Counted from the stretch's first letter, positions 28,612 to 37,945 are shown. The stretch: 64,000 nucleotides of DNA from Klebsiella ornithinolytica NBRC 105727 = ATCC 31898 (GCF_001598295.1 NZ_BCYR01000007.1:62001-126000), one strand, 5' to 3'. Notes: generated by a model not told the origin, from the letters alone. Translations and numbers: made by a program.

Positions 28612-29679
28612 TTAAGCCAGCTGGGATTGCGCCCAGAAGATACCGCTGGCGTACTCCGGCGGCAGAATAGGTTTTAAGGCTTCCAGCGTGGCGCTCAGGC
28701 GGTCGGTATCGCTGTCGGTCAGGTTAAGGTGACCCACTTTGCGCCCCGGACGCACTTCTTTGTCGTACCAGTGCAGATGCACCAGCGGCAGCTTCAGCCA
28801 GTCGTAGTTCAGATCGCTACCGATCAGGTTGATCATCACCGAAGGGCTGTTCACTACCGGCGGCGGCAGCGGCAGGCCGGTAATCGCCCGCAGATGCAGT
28901 TCGAACTGGCTGATCGAGGCCCCGTTCTGGGTCCAGTGACCGCTGTTGTGCACGCGTGGCGCCAGCTCGTTAATCAGCAGGCCGTCAGCGGTGACAAAAC
29001 ACTCCATCGCCATCACGCCCACGTAGTTCAGCTCGTTCATAATGGCGGTAAGCATGCTTTCCGCCTGGTCCTGCTGGCGGGCATTGGCCTGCGGGAAGGC
29101 GACGCTGGTACGCAGAATGCCCTCCTGGTGCAGGTTGCGGGTAAGCGGGTAGAACACCGTGCTGCCATCCTGCGCGCGGGCGCCAACCAGCGACACTTCG
29201 GCGGAAAAGTTGATGCCTTGCTCAACAATACATTCGCCATAGTTTTCATCCGGCAGCTGCGCAATGTCGTTTTCGCGCAGTCGCCATTGGCCGCGACCAT
29301 CGTAACCGCCCACGCGACGCTTAACGATGGCCAGTTCGCCCAGACGTGCGAATACCGCCGGCCACTCGCTTTTATCAGCCAGCAGCTGCCACGGCGCGGT
29401 GGCGAGCTCCAGCTTATCAAACAGCTGTTTTTGCGTCAGACGGTCGGCAATGATCGGGAACACATCGCGGTTAACAAACGCCGGGTGGCGCGCCAGTTCA
29501 CGCGTGAGCGCCGTTTCCGGCCAACGTTCGATTTCGGCAGTGATCACGCTTTGCTGAAACGGCACCGCTTCAGGATCGGCTTCCAGACCGACTGGCCAGA
29601 CGGCGATACCCAGCGGTTCACCGGCCTGGCGCAGCATCCGGCCTAGCTGGCCGTTGCCAAGGATGCAAACCTGCTTCAT
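28612..29679 (-). CDS. purK: N5-carboxyaminoimidazole ribonucleotide synthase
   Basis: ATP-grasp enzyme making N5-CAIR from AIR and bicarbonate in purine synthesis. [19 protein letters not shown] at the N-terminus is the preATP-grasp signature. [12 protein letters not shown] is the glycine-rich ATP loop, and [14 protein letters not shown] the metal/substrate site. Length 355 matches E. coli. Overlaps purE by four bases. Confidence 0.97.
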   Translation of the reverse strand: MKQVCILGNGQLGRMLRQAGEPLGIAVWPVGLEADPEAVPFQQSVITAEIERWPETALTRELARHPAFVNRDVFPIIADRLTQKQLFDKLELATAPWQLLADKSEWPAVFARLGELAIVKRRVGGYDGRGQWRLRENDIAQLPDENYGECIVEQGINFSAEVSLVGARAQDGSTVFYPLTRNLHQEGILRTSVAFPQANARQQDQAESMLTAIMNELNYVGVMAMECFVTADGLLINELAPRVHNSGHWTQNGASISQFELHLRAITGLPLPPPVVNSPSVMINLIGSDLNYDWLKLPLVHLHWYDKEVRPGRKVGHLNLTDSDTDRLSATLEALKPILPPEYASGIFWAQSQLA

Positions 29680-30185
29680 GCCGCACCCCGCGGATCCGGA
29701 TTCTCCAGCACCTCATCGGTCTGGGCCTGGCGCCAGGCGCTCAGGCGCTGATGCAGTTCGGCATCGTGCACCGCCAGAATCTGCGCCGCCAGCAGGGCCG
29801 CATTGGCGGCACCGGCTTTGCCGATGGCCAGCGTGCCGACGGGAATTCCGCGCGGCATCTGAACAATAGAGTAGAGACTGTCTACGCCGCTTAACGCCGC
29901 GCTTTGCACCGGCACACCTAATACCGGCACCAGAGTTTTCGCCGCAATCATGCCCGGCAGATGCGCCGCGCCGCCCGCGCCGGCAATAATCACCTGATAA
30001 CCGTTGCTTTCCGCGTCTTCGGCAAAGCTAAACAGCTTATCGGGCGTCCGGTGTGCGGAGACCACTTCAACATGGTACGGAACGTTCAGGGCATCAAGGA
30101 TTTCTGCGGTAAACTGCATGGTAGCCCAGTCGCTTTTGGACCCCATCACGATGGCGATACGCGCCGAATTATTGCGGGAAGACAT
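29676..30185 (-). CDS. purE: N5-CAIR mutase
   Basis: Rearranges N5-CAIR to CAIR, the step after Pur[11 protein letters not shown] is the phosphate-binding turn, SAHRTPDKL holds the catalytic His, and [12 protein letters not shown] completes the site. Length 169 equals E. coli. First gene of the purEK operon, with a PurR-type site upstream. Confidence 0.97.
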   Translation of the reverse strand: MSSRNNSARIAIVMGSKSDWATMQFTAEILDALNVPYHVEVVSAHRTPDKLFSFAEDAESNGYQVIIAGAGGAAHLPGMIAAKTLVPVLGVPVQSAALSGVDSLYSIVQMPRGIPVGTLAIGKAGAANAALLAAQILAVHDAELHQRLSAWRQAQTDEVLENPDPRGAA

Positions 30186-30235
30186 GCGTCTTAAAACTCC
30201 TGTGGGTGTGCTTCACACTGCTTTAGAGGCCACAG

Positions 30236-30273
30236 AGAATAACATGATCTTTCGGCAAGGAAAACGGTTGCGT
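30236..30273 (-). promoter_or_regulatory. purEK promoter with PurR box
   Basis: The minus strand carries ACGCAACCGTTTTCCT (30273-30258), close to the PurR consensus ACGCAAACGTTTGCGT. TTTTCC (-35) and TATTCT (-10, 30241-30236) are 17 bp apart, so the box covers the -35 element as expected for repression by PurR with hypoxanthine or guanine. Confidence 0.8.
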
Positions 30274-30304
30274 CACCGGTGATGGGGTGAAAATGCGCTG
30301 GAAA

Positions 30305-31027
30305 TTAAAACGGGAATGCGATCAGCTCAACGTCGTCTTTGCTGACTTTGACCATCGACCCTTCGCTGTGCCAGGCGCCGAGGACGACGCGAAATGCCGG
30401 TTTGCCGTTGGCCTCTAGCGGGTGGACGGCAGGGCGATGCGTGTGACCGTGAATCAGCCACTGCACCTGATGTCTTTCCAGCGCGTCGACCACGGCCTGC
30501 GGATTGACATCCATGATTTCCAGCGACTTGCTGCTGTTGGCCGCTTTGCTGTCGGCGCGCATTCTGGCGGCGATACGGCGGCGAATAAACAGCGGCAGGG
30601 CAAGGAACAGACGCTGAATCCACGGTGTATGGACTTTGGCACGAAAAGCCAGATAGCCCGGATCGTCGGTGCACAGCGTATCGCCGTGCATGATCAGGAC
30701 CCGACGGCCATACAGATCGAGCACGTTTTCTTCCGCCAGCAGCCGCATCCCGCAGGCGCGTGCGAACCGCTGGCCCACGAGAAAGTCGCGGTTGCCGTGA
30801 ACAAAATAGCAGGGCACGCCGGATTGAGTTAATGCGTTGATTGCCGAGGCGATTTGCTGATGCAGCGGGTTCGGATCGTCATCGCCAATCCAGGCTTCAA
30901 ACAGATCGCCAAGGATATACAGCGCGTCCGCCTCGCGGGCTTCGCCGGCTAAAAAGCGTAGAAAACCGGCGGTGATCGCCGGTTCTTCTGTTTGCAGATG
31001 CAAATCCGCAATAAAAAGTGTCGCCAC
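30305..31027 (-). CDS. lpxH: UDP-2,3-diacylglucosamine diphosphatase
   Basis: Cleaves UDP-2,3-diacylglucosamine to lipid X in lipid A synthesis, at the inner face of the cytoplasmic membrane. Metallophosphoesterase metal ligands are visible: ADLHLQ, GDLFE, GNRD, MHGD and HGHTHRP. Length 240 equals E. coli. Three bases separate it from upstream ppiB. Confidence 0.96.
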   Translation of the reverse strand: MATLFIADLHLQTEEPAITAGFLRFLAGEAREADALYILGDLFEAWIGDDDPNPLHQQIASAINALTQSGVPCYFVHGNRDFLVGQRFARACGMRLLAEENVLDLYGRRVLIMHGDTLCTDDPGYLAFRAKVHTPWIQRLFLALPLFIRRRIAARMRADSKAANSSKSLEIMDVNPQAVVDALERHQVQWLIHGHTHRPAVHPLEANGKPAFRVVLGAWHSEGSMVKVSKDDVELIAFPF

Positions 31028-31030
31028 GAA

Positions 31031-31525
31031 TTACTCGCTGACGGTGACGCTTTTGATCACCACATCTTCTTTCGGCACATCCTGATGCATGCCGCTGCGG
31101 CCGGTAGCCACCGCTTTGATTTTGTCGACCACGTCCATACCTTCAACCACTTCGGCAAATACGCAGTAGCCCCAACCCTGCAGGTTTTCACCGGAGAAGT
31201 TCAGGAAGTCGTTATCGACAACGTTAATGAAGAACTGCGCGGTGGCGGAGTGAGGTGCCTGAGTACGGGCCATGGCCAGAGTACCGCGGGTGTTTTTCAG
31301 ACCGTTGTTGGCTTCGTTCTGGATCGGGGATTTGGTGGTTTTCTGCTCCATGCCTGGCTCAAAGCCGCCGCCCTGGATCATGAAACCGTTGATAACACGG
31401 TGGAAAATGGTGTTGTTGTAGAAACCTTCGCGGCAGTAATCCAGGAAGTTTTTAACTGTTTCCGGCGCTTTGTCGTCAAAGGTTTTGATGACGATATCGC
31501 CATGATTAGTGTGGAAAGTAACCAT
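31031..31525 (-). CDS. ppiB: Cytoplasmic peptidyl-prolyl isomerase B
   Basis: Cyclophilin of 164 residues, E. coli length. It starts [16 protein letters not shown] and has [14 protein letters not shown] and the [17 protein letters not shown] active-site stretch. No signal peptide, so cytoplasmic. Likely co-transcribed with lpxH. Confidence 0.97.
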   Translation of the reverse strand: MVTFHTNHGDIVIKTFDDKAPETVKNFLDYCREGFYNNTIFHRVINGFMIQGGGFEPGMEQKTTKSPIQNEANNGLKNTRGTLAMARTQAPHSATAQFFINVVDNDFLNFSGENLQGWGYCVFAEVVEGMDVVDKIKAVATGRSGMHQDVPKEDVVIKSVTVSE

Positions 31526-31699
31526 TTTTGCATCCTGTTCCGATGATTGTGGTGCTTAAACCCAAAGTTGGGCGTGACATAGGGGGCTGTTATAGCATAA
31601 CCGCCGGGTTCGATCACCTTGCATTGTGTGCTGCTTCGGGGTTGAATTAAGGTTAGAATACGCGACCTGATATTCACACACGTCTACACGGAATCTTCG

Positions 31700-33085
31700 A
31701 TGTTAAAAATTTTTAATACACTGACGCGCCAAAAAGAAGAGTTTAAGCCTATCCATGCCGGGGAAGTGGGCATGTACGTGTGTGGAATTACCGTTTACGA
31801 TCTCTGTCACATCGGCCATGGCCGTACTTTCGTCTCTTTTGACGTGGTTGCCCGCTACCTGCGTTTTCTCGGCTATAAGCTGAAGTACGTGCGCAACATT
31901 ACCGATATCGACGATAAAATCATTAAGCGTGCTAATGAGAACGGCGAAAGCTTTGTCGCGCTGGTCGATCGCATGATTGCCGAAATGCACAATGATTTCG
32001 ATGCGCTGAATATTCTGCGTCCGGATATGGAGCCTCGCGCCACCCATCATATTCCCGAGATCATTGAAATCACTGAACAACTGATCGCCCGCGGTCATGC
32101 GTACGTGGCGGACAACGGGGATGTGATGTTCTCGGTACCGACCGATCCGAATTACGGGCAGCTGTCGCGCCAGGATCTGGACCAGCTGCAGGCCGGCGCC
32201 CGCGTGGATGTCGTTGACGTCAAGCGTAACCCGATGGACTTCGTGCTGTGGAAAATGTCGAAAGAGGGCGAGCCAAGCTGGCCGTCGCCGTGGGGCAACG
32301 GTCGTCCTGGCTGGCACATTGAATGTTCGGCGATGAACTGCAAACAGCTGGGCAACCATTTTGATATCCATGGCGGCGGTTCGGATCTGATGTTCCCGCA
32401 TCATGAAAACGAAATAGCCCAGTCCACCTGTGCTCACGACGGGGAATACGTTAACTACTGGATGCACTCCGGGATGGTGATGGTTGACCGCGAGAAAATG
32501 TCAAAATCGCTGGGCAATTTCTTTACCGTACGCGACGTGCTGAAGTACTACGATGCGGAGACCATTCGCTATTTCCTGATGTCCGGCCACTATCGTAGCC
32601 AGCTGAACTACAGCGAAGAAAACCTCAAGCAGGCTCGTTCTGCGCTGGAGCGTCTGTATACCGCGCTGCGCGGTACCGACAAATCGGTAGAGCCGGCCGG
32701 CGGCGACGCCTTCGAAGCGCGCTTTATTGAAGCGATGGATGACGATTTCAACACCCCGGAAGCCTATTCCGTGCTGTTCGATATGGCGCGTGAAGTCAAC
32801 CGCCTGAAGACGGAAGATGTCGCCGCGGCTAACGCCATGGCCGCACATATGCGCAAGCTCTCCGGCGTGCTGGGGCTGCTTGAGCAGGAGCCGGATGTCT
32901 TCCTGCAAAGCGGTGCGCAGGCTGACGACGGTGAAGTTGCGGAAATCGAGCGGCTGATTCAGCAGCGTCTGGATGCGCGTAAAGCGAAAGACTGGGCCGC
33001 TGCGGATGCGGCGCGTGACCGTCTCAATGAGATGGGGATCGTGCTGGAGGACGGCCCGCAGGGAACCACCTGGCGCCGGAAGTAA
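31700..33085 (+). CDS. cysS: Cysteinyl-tRNA synthetase
   Basis: Class I synthetase of 461 residues (E. coli length). The zinc ligand Cys28 is in MYVCGITVY, the HIGH-equivalent is HIGHG (near residue 37), HIECS carries another ligand, and KMSKS lies near residue 266. It is divergent from ppiB. A strong terminator follows the stop. Confidence 0.98.
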   Translation: MLKIFNTLTRQKEEFKPIHAGEVGMYVCGITVYDLCHIGHGRTFVSFDVVARYLRFLGYKLKYVRNITDIDDKIIKRANENGESFVALVDRMIAEMHNDFDALNILRPDMEPRATHHIPEIIEITEQLIARGHAYVADNGDVMFSVPTDPNYGQLSRQDLDQLQAGARVDVVDVKRNPMDFVLWKMSKEGEPSWPSPWGNGRPGWHIECSAMNCKQLGNHFDIHGGGSDLMFPHHENEIAQSTCAHDGEYVNYWMHSGMVMVDREKMSKSLGNFFTVRDVLKYYDAETIRYFLMSGHYRSQLNYSEENLKQARSALERLYTALRGTDKSVEPAGGDAFEARFIEAMDDDFNTPEAYSVLFDMAREVNRLKTEDVAAANAMAAHMRKLSGVLGLLEQEPDVFLQSGAQADDGEVAEIERLIQQRLDARKAKDWAAADAARDRLNEMGIVLEDGPQGTTWRRK

Positions 33086-33095
33086 GCAATAAAAT

Positions 33096-33120
33096 AACGC
33101 CCGGCTTGCCGGGCGTTTTT
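33096..33120 (+). terminator. Intrinsic terminator of cysS
   Basis: AACGCCCGGC/GCCGGGCGTT perfect 10-bp stem, two-base apparent loop, followed by TTTTT. Text-book shape 10 bases after the stop. Confidence 0.9.
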
Positions 33121-33174
33121 ATGATCAATCTTAAACCACCTCCTGTGGAGGTGGCGATCGTTCATTAAGCAGGA

Positions 33175-33387
33175 TCAGGCGGTAACGGTGACGCTCTGGC
33201 CTTCAAAACTCACCGTCTGACCGGCGACGATTTTGCAGCGTTTACGGGTTTCTACCGCGCCATCCACCTTCACCAGGCCATCGGCAATCGCTATTTTTGC
33301 CTGCGCGCCGCTCTCACTCCAGCCTTCCAGCTTCAGCAGATCGCACAGTTCAACGTGTGGGTGTTTGCCCAGAGAAAAATTCGCCAT
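33175..33387 (-). CDS. ybcJ: S4-domain RNA-binding protein YbcJ
   Basis: Small 70-residue protein that is a single S4 fold (VELCDLLKLEGWSESGAQAK, then VKVDGAVETRKRCKI). It probably binds structured RNA; the target is unknown. It lies one base after folD, so they form an operon, as in E. coli. Confidence 0.93.
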   Translation of the reverse strand: MANFSLGKHPHVELCDLLKLEGWSESGAQAKIAIADGLVKVDGAVETRKRCKIVAGQTVSFEGQSVTVTA

Positions 33388-33388
33388 C

Positions 33389-34255
33389 TCAGGCCTCCTG
33401 AATGTCGTGATATTCTTCGCACGCCTGTAGCGTGTTTTGAATCAGTGTAGCAACGGTCATCGGGCCAACGCCGCCCGGGACTGGCGTAATGTATGACGCG
33501 CGTTCTGCGGCATCTTCAAAGACGACGTCTCCGACCACTTTGCCGCTTTCCAGACGGTTAATACCGACATCCACAACGATGGCGCCTTCTTTGATCCACT
33601 CGCCCGGAATAAAGCCCGGTTTACCGACCGCAACAATCAGCAGGTCAGCATTTTCGACATGCTGACGTAAATTCCGGGTGAAGCGGTGGGTCACGGTAGT
33701 CGTGCAGCCCGCCAGCAGCAGTTCCATGCTCATCGGACGGCCGACGATGTTCGATGCGCCAATCACCACGGCGTTCAGGCCATAGGTGTCGATATTGTAA
33801 CGCTCAAGCAGAGTGACGATTCCGCGCGGTGTGCACGGGCGCAGACGCGGGGCGCGCTGGCACAGGCGGCCGACGTTGTAGGGGTGGAAACCGTCAACAT
33901 CTTTGTCCGGGGCGATACGCTCCAGTACTTTCACGTTATCAATTCCGGCAGGCAGCGGCAGCTGTACCAGAATACCGTCGATAGTGGTATCGGCATTCAG
34001 CGTATCAATAAGCTCCAGTAATTCCGCCTCGCTGGTGGTTTCCGGGAGATCGTATGAGCGGGAGACAAATCCCACCTCTTCACACGCTTTGCGCTTGCTG
34101 CCGACATAAATCTGCGACGCCGGGTTACTGCCGACCAGTACAACGGCTAACCCTGGGGCGCGTTTTCCGGCCGCAGTGCGGGCCTTCACTTTTTCCGCAA
34201 CCTCAGAGCGTACCTGCTGCGCAATCGTTTTACCGTCAATAATTTTTGCTGCCAT
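33389..34255 (-). CDS. folD: Bifunctional methylene-THF dehydrogenase / cyclohydrolase
   Basis: Interconverts 5,10-methylene-THF and 10-formyl-THF. Catalytic Lys54 lies in the family motif [21 protein letters not shown]. The Rossmann segment is [12 protein letters not shown] and the C-terminal [12 protein letters not shown] is present. Length 288 equals E. coli. It borders the argU integration site, as in K-12. Confidence 0.97.
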   Translation of the reverse strand: MAAKIIDGKTIAQQVRSEVAEKVKARTAAGKRAPGLAVVLVGSNPASQIYVGSKRKACEEVGFVSRSYDLPETTSEAELLELIDTLNADTTIDGILVQLPLPAGIDNVKVLERIAPDKDVDGFHPYNVGRLCQRAPRLRPCTPRGIVTLLERYNIDTYGLNAVVIGASNIVGRPMSMELLLAGCTTTVTHRFTRNLRQHVENADLLIVAVGKPGFIPGEWIKEGAIVVDVGINRLESGKVVGDVVFEDAAERASYITPVPGGVGPMTVATLIQNTLQACEEYHDIQEA

Positions 34256-34544
34256 CAGAGAGAGGATTCCATCTGTATCGTATCGAAAGGGGGATGCGGA
34301 TATTTTGTCAGAAGCCAGCCTCGCTGTCAGTCCTCGTTTGAGTTTTTATCCCTCTTTGAGCAAACTCAGGGCTAAAAACACCGCTGTTTAAAGGGCTATT
34401 GGGGGCATTTTGGGGGCGTTAGGACTCTTTATTGTTATCGCCGATGTATCAGTACTGAAAACCGGCGCCGGGCGATCTTTGCACAACCTTTGTTTTATAT
34501 GTAGGCAAGTTAGTTATGCTGCCGCAGTTTGATGGCAAAATGCA
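34256..34544. other. Gene-free spacer between folD and the argU promoter
   Basis: No credible coding region. A G-rich stretch GGGGGCATTTTGGGGGCG (34401-34418) resembles the motif beside the island integrase and may be a scar of an older insertion. Nothing else can be supported. Confidence 0.4.
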
Positions 34545-34572
34545 TTGACTCACTGAGCGTTGACCGTATAAT
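34545..34572 (+). promoter_or_regulatory. argU promoter
   Basis: TTGACT (34545-34550), 16-bp spacer and perfect TATAAT (34567-34572), with the mature tRNA starting 39 bases downstream. This leaves a normal 5' leader for RNase P. Confidence 0.75.
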
Positions 34573-34611
34573 TCCAGGCGGTTTCACTCGTCGAAGCATC
34601 CGCATTTCAGT

Positions 34612-34688
34612 GCGCCCTTAGCTCAGCTGGATAGAGCAACGGCCTTCTAAGCCGTAGGTCACAGGTTCGAACCCTGTAGGGCGTACCA
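34612..34688 (+). tRNA. argU: tRNA-Arg (anticodon UCU)
   Basis: 77-nt cloverleaf with encoded CCA. Acceptor GCGCCCT pairs with AGGGCGT, D-arm GCTCAGCTGGATAGAGC, anticodon stem GGCCT/GGCC-type around TTCTAA (anticodon TCT), and T-arm ACAGG/CCTGT with TTCGAAC. It reads the rare codons AGA/AGG. The first pair is G1-U72 instead of the E. coli G-C. The 3' end is shared with the island attachment site, so this end was supplied by the island. Confidence 0.97.
34667..34682 (+). other. attL core in the tRNA T-arm and acceptor
   Basis: TCGAACCCTGTAGGGC recurs with one change as TCGAATCCTGTAGGGC at 55034-55049, 20.4 kb away. The pair brackets the integrase and cargo, so it is the attachment core. Confidence 0.8.
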
Positions 34689-34802
34689 TTTTCACTTCTC
34701 TTAACGTCTCCTGAAGTCTACTAAATCCAGTATACACGCGGCATCCGCCAATATCTCATTATCTCAACGTCTACTATGGTCTATTGAAATCCACATTCAT
34801 GT

Positions 34803-34821
34803 GGGGGTACATTTGGGGGTA
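34803..34821. repeat. Left copy of the 19-bp G-rich end repeat
   Basis: GGGGGTACATTTGGGGGTA occurs here and identically at 54959-54977, near both island ends. Also nearby, CTGAAGTCTACTA (34711-34723) is inverted at 36112-36124 on the other side of the integrase. These are candidate arm-type sites for integrase or excisionase. Confidence 0.6.
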
Positions 34822-34854
34822 GATTCCTGTTCAATGAAATGAGATACCCCCAAA

Positions 34855-36069
34855 ATGAAGCTCACAGCCCGCCAGGTCGACACATCCAAGCCCAAGGACA
34901 AACCCTATAAGCTGTCTGATGGCGGCGGTCTTTACCTGTTGGTGAGCCCCAATGGCTCGCGGTACTGGCGCCTTAAGTACCGCATCGCTGGTAAAGAGAA
35001 GCTTCTGGCGTTGGGGGTATATCCTGATATCACTCTGGCGGAAGCCAGACAGAAACGCGCGGATGCAAAAAAGGTTCTCGCTGCTGGTGGTGATCCGGGG
35101 CAGGAGAAGCAGGAAGAGAAACAAGCGAAAGAGCAGGCTGTGGCAAACAGTTTTGAGCGCCTGGCGATGGAATGGCATTCCCATAAAAGCACATCGTGGT
35201 CAGAAGGCTATGCCGAGCATCTCCTGATGTACCTGAAGAAGGATATCTTCCCCTTCATCGGGCAAAAGGCTATCACGGATATCAGCCAGGTCGAAATGCT
35301 TAACGTCCTGCGAAAGATGGAACAACGCGGAGTTCTGGATAAACTCAAAAAAACCCGTCAGGCCTGCCGACAGATATTTACCTACGCCATTATTACTGGC
35401 CGGGCTGAGCACAACCCTGTTTCAGATCTGGCAGGCGCGCTGAAGTCGCCAAAGCAGCAGCACTACCCACACCTTTTAGTTGACCAAATCCCGGATTTTC
35501 TCCGTGCGCTAAGTGAATATAGCGGCAGCACAATCACCCGCAACGCCACCCGACTGTTAATGCTTACCGGGCTCAGGACAATTGAGCTCCGTGCTTCTGA
35601 ATGGATTGATATCGACTTTGACAAAGGAGTCTGGAACATCCCCGCTGAGCGAATGAAGATGCGGCGCCCACATCTCGTTCCTCTCTCGAGCCAGGTTCGC
35701 GAGTTGTTGGAAGAGATCCACCAGCTTACCGGGCGAGGGAAGTATGTTTTCCCCGGGCGGAATGACGCCGGCAAGCCAATGAGCGAGGCCAGTATTAACC
35801 AGGTGATTAAGCGTATTGGTTACGACGGTAAAGCGACCGGTCACGGCTTCCGCCACACCATGAGCACTATCCTCCACGAGCAAGGCTATAACACCGCCTG
35901 GATTGAAACCCAACTGGCGCACGTCGATAAGAACTCTATCCGCGGGACATACAACCACGCTCAGTATCTGGATGGCCGCCGGGAAATGCTCCAGTGGTAT
36001 GCCGACTATATGGCGGCTCTTGAGAATGGTGAAAATGTGGTGCATGGCTCGTTCGGAAAACTTGCATAA
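34855..36069 (+). CDS. int: P4-type tyrosine integrase
   Basis: Site-specific recombinase of 404 residues. N-terminal DUF4102 arm-binding domain (1-90, SDGGGLYLLVSPNGSRYWRLKY), then the SAM-like core-binding domain, then the catalytic domain with Arg241 (LTGLRTIEL), His330-x2-Arg333 (HGFRH), His356 (LAHVD) and nucleophile Tyr371 (TYNHAQYL). All catalytic residues are intact, so it should be active. Its position directly after the tRNA is standard for P4-family elements. Shine-Dalgarno is weak. Confidence 0.95.
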   Translation: MKLTARQVDTSKPKDKPYKLSDGGGLYLLVSPNGSRYWRLKYRIAGKEKLLALGVYPDITLAEARQKRADAKKVLAAGGDPGQEKQEEKQAKEQAVANSFERLAMEWHSHKSTSWSEGYAEHLLMYLKKDIFPFIGQKAITDISQVEMLNVLRKMEQRGVLDKLKKTRQACRQIFTYAIITGRAEHNPVSDLAGALKSPKQQHYPHLLVDQIPDFLRALSEYSGSTITRNATRLLMLTGLRTIELRASEWIDIDFDKGVWNIPAERMKMRRPHLVPLSSQVRELLEEIHQLTGRGKYVFPGRNDAGKPMSEASINQVIKRIGYDGKATGHGFRHTMSTILHEQGYNTAWIETQLAHVDKNSIRGTYNHAQYLDGRREMLQWYADYMAALENGENVVHGSFGKLA

Positions 36070-36090
36070 CTGTATATAAATACAGTTAAT
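36062..36090 (+). promoter_or_regulatory. LexA (SOS) box over a promoter
   Basis: AACTGTATATAAATACAGTT (36068-36087) matches the LexA consensus CTGT-N8-ACAG with an AT-rich centre. TTGCAT (36062-36067) and GTTAAT (36085-36090) are 17 bp apart, so the box fills the promoter spacer. The next gene starts at 36146. Confidence 0.85.
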
Positions 36091-36145
36091 GTGGACAGTG
36101 CATATTGACGATAGTAGACTTCAGTAGACGAACAAAGAATAGGCT

Positions 36146-36595
36146 ATGTCTAGGCTGATCCCCGAAAACCCGTACACCTCTGCGGGCTGGCATAGCCGCC
36201 AAAATCAGGGGGCGCGAGGTGGCGGAATGCTGGACATTGCTGAGTTGCTAAAGGCTCGGAAAAAAGAATTTATCAGTCTTCGAGAGTTCATAACAAGAAT
36301 TCATCTCTATCAGCCTCATGTTAGCCTTAAGGACATTGCCGATTTCCTTTATATTGAGGACTCCAATGGAGCACTGCCTGAGTGGGTTAAAAAGGGAGTT
36401 GCTGGTTCAATAGAAACTACTTGGGTTGATGATAACCACATGGAATCTGATACATCATTACATTCCCTTTTGAATGTAATTCATGAGTTTGATGAGATGC
36501 CTGAGGTTTTACCTCCAGCGCTTACTTCGTCCGCCGTGACTAAGATTGTTCCATCGGAAGCACCTATGGATTTTGATGATGATATTCCTTTTTGA
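36146..36595 (+). CDS. SOS-controlled protein with SSB C-terminal tip mimic
   Basis: Hypothetical protein of 149 residues. I recognise no domain in the body, which looks helical (LDIAELLKARKKEFISLREF). The last nine residues are MDFDDDIPF, identical to the C-terminal tip of E. coli SSB, the docking site for RecQ, PriA, Exo I, RecO, Pol III chi and others. The preceding stretch is a proline-containing linker, as in SSB. No OB fold is visible, so it is not an SSB. It lies 59 bp after a LexA box. An internal ATG at codon 28 (GAGGTGG upstream) could be the true start; the tail is unaffected. Function unknown; binding to SSB partners is inferred. Confidence 0.8.
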   Translation: MSRLIPENPYTSAGWHSRQNQGARGGGMLDIAELLKARKKEFISLREFITRIHLYQPHVSLKDIADFLYIEDSNGALPEWVKKGVAGSIETTWVDDNHMESDTSLHSLLNVIHEFDEMPEVLPPALTSSAVTKIVPSEAPMDFDDDIPF

Positions 36596-36622
36596 TAAAT
36601 ATAAACAATAGGAGAGCGGATA

Positions 36623-37081
36623 ATGAGTGGATGGGGGCAAAGTAAAGAAGAACACTGGTCAGCAACTCAATTTGATAAATATGGTTTTCGTCGTTCTGAC
36701 TTAAAGGCTATTGCTGACAAATTAGGGGTTAATCTTGATATTCCAATCGAGGATATTGTTACATCAGGAGATAATAGGAAGCCAGAAACATTTTCGGAAG
36801 AGGATATAAGCGTCCTCAGAAGCGAGATTTCTCTCTTAAAAGAGAAAATCAAAAAGTTAAATAGTGAAAGACCTACTCTTTTGGGCGAATACAGAAAAGA
36901 TGATCCCCTCCTTCTGGCGATACAGATAAGAAACACTGAATGGAACATGTACGATCCTGATAATGACAGAGCTACCAGAGGGAATCAGGTGGCAATTATT
37001 CAAGACCTTGAAGGTAAAGGGTTTTCCAATGCCCAAGCAAAAGCAATAGAAATGGTTGCATGCCCCATCAAGCGTGGCTAA
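36623..37081 (+). CDS. Hypothetical protein downstream of the SSB-tip protein
   Basis: 152 residues with TAGGAGAG upstream and a 27-bp gap to the previous gene, so probably the same SOS transcript. The middle (about 70-95) is a predicted coiled coil (ISLLKEKIKKLNSE). The C-terminal half reads MYDPDNDRATRGNQVAII and ends VACPIKRG. It is more AT-rich than the core chromosome. No function can be assigned. Confidence 0.75.
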   Translation: MSGWGQSKEEHWSATQFDKYGFRRSDLKAIADKLGVNLDIPIEDIVTSGDNRKPETFSEEDISVLRSEISLLKEKIKKLNSERPTLLGEYRKDDPLLLAIQIRNTEWNMYDPDNDRATRGNQVAIIQDLEGKGFSNAQAKAIEMVACPIKRG

Positions 37082-37088
37082 TCACCCC

Positions 37089-37231
37089 AACCCTTAGGGT
37101 TGTATCTAGTCGAAAAGTCTTACCCTAAGGGCTTAATATAGCTACCCTCAGGGTAAGCTAACTGCTAGTTTACCTTTAATAACCCTTACCCTTAGGGTTA
37201 TTCATTCCTCACTAGCCATTAGGCCTAATGG
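37089..37231. promoter_or_regulatory. Array of ACCCTNAGGGT palindromes upstream of alpA
   Basis: Four copies: 37090-37100, 37122-37132 (last base altered), 37144-37154 and 37188-37198. Centre spacings are 32, 22 and 44 bp, near whole helical turns. A separate perfect palindrome CCATTAGGCCTAATGG lies at 37216-37231. Likely binding sites of an island regulator (AlpA or the antirepressor partner), or part of a replication/excision control region. Confidence 0.7.
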
Positions 37232-37300
37232 TATGAAAAAATAGCATTTATTCGTGTAATCATATGCCACGTAAACCGCAATAGACTTTACGAGGTAAAT

Positions 37301-37498
37301 ATGTCCAAATCATTAATCCGATTCTCTGAGGTTCAGAAGCGCACTGGCTACAGTAAGGCATGGTTGTATCGTCTTATGAATGAACAGCGTTTTCCCGCCG
37401 CAATTAAAATTGGCTCCCGTTCGATCGCCTTTATTGAAAGTGAAATTGACGATTGGATTAATCAGCGCATTACTGAATCTCGTGGTGAGGTAGTGTAA
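37301..37498 (+). CDS. alpA: AlpA-family transcriptional regulator
   Basis: 65-residue excisionase-like winged HTH (LIRFSEVQKRTGYSKAWLYR, FPAAIKIGSRSIAFIESEIDDW). In P4 and in phage-inducible islands AlpA relatives activate integrase or excision genes. ACGAGGT precedes the ATG. The stop overlaps the next start (TAATG). Confidence 0.92.
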   Translation: MSKSLIRFSEVQKRTGYSKAWLYRLMNEQRFPAAIKIGSRSIAFIESEIDDWINQRITESRGEVV

Positions 37499-37932
37499 TG
37501 AAAAAGAAAAACCGCCCCGTACAGCAGGCGGCTAACTCAGATATTCGCACCTCTGATATTACGCCTACCACCAGCCCTGTACAAGTACCTAAACGTACTC
37601 CAAAAAAGCATCGTGCCCGCGTTTATATGTTGCGTACCGGCTTTGAGGGATGGACAGAAAACGATATTCTGCGTTACTGCCGTCTTTCGTCTGGCAGGAA
37701 CTACGCTAGTGAAATTGAGCGTCGACTTGATATTCAGTTAGAGCGTATCGACGAAAAGAATCCTGACGGCATCGGGTCACATTTGCGCTATCGCTTTACC
37801 GGGCGCAGCGATGTTCTAAAAGTTATTCAACTTGTAAACAACAATGCTACAGCTGGTGGCTATTATGGCCTTTCTACGCAGGAAATAGCCGAAATCCTTA
37901 GCCTTTACCCGGACAACCTTACCGCCGCATAA
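37498..37932 (+). CDS. Hypothetical island protein
   Basis: 144 residues, coupled to alpA by one-base overlap. The basic N-terminus (MKKKNRPVQQ, PKRTPKKHRARVY) is followed by a compact region with YMLRTGFEGWTENDILRYCRLSSGRNY. Probably nucleic-acid binding from its charge, but no family is recognised. Confidence 0.75.
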   Translation: MKKKNRPVQQAANSDIRTSDITPTTSPVQVPKRTPKKHRARVYMLRTGFEGWTENDILRYCRLSSGRNYASEIERRLDIQLERIDEKNPDGIGSHLRYRFTGRSDVLKVIQLVNNNATAGGYYGLSTQEIAEILSLYPDNLTAA

Positions 37933-37945
37933 AGGAGCCGACAAA

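Noticed and set aside
34399-34418. G-rich motif upstream of argU as a further island end
   Set aside because: Similar to the 19-bp end repeat but only partly matching, and no attachment core or integrase lies beside it.
36146-36595. Calling the SSB-tip gene a single-stranded DNA-binding protein
   Set aside because: Only the terminal peptide matches SSB; no OB-fold pattern is visible in the body.
37081-37231. CRISPR array
   Set aside because: Repeats are only 11 bp, palindromic and unevenly spaced; no cas genes are present anywhere in the window.
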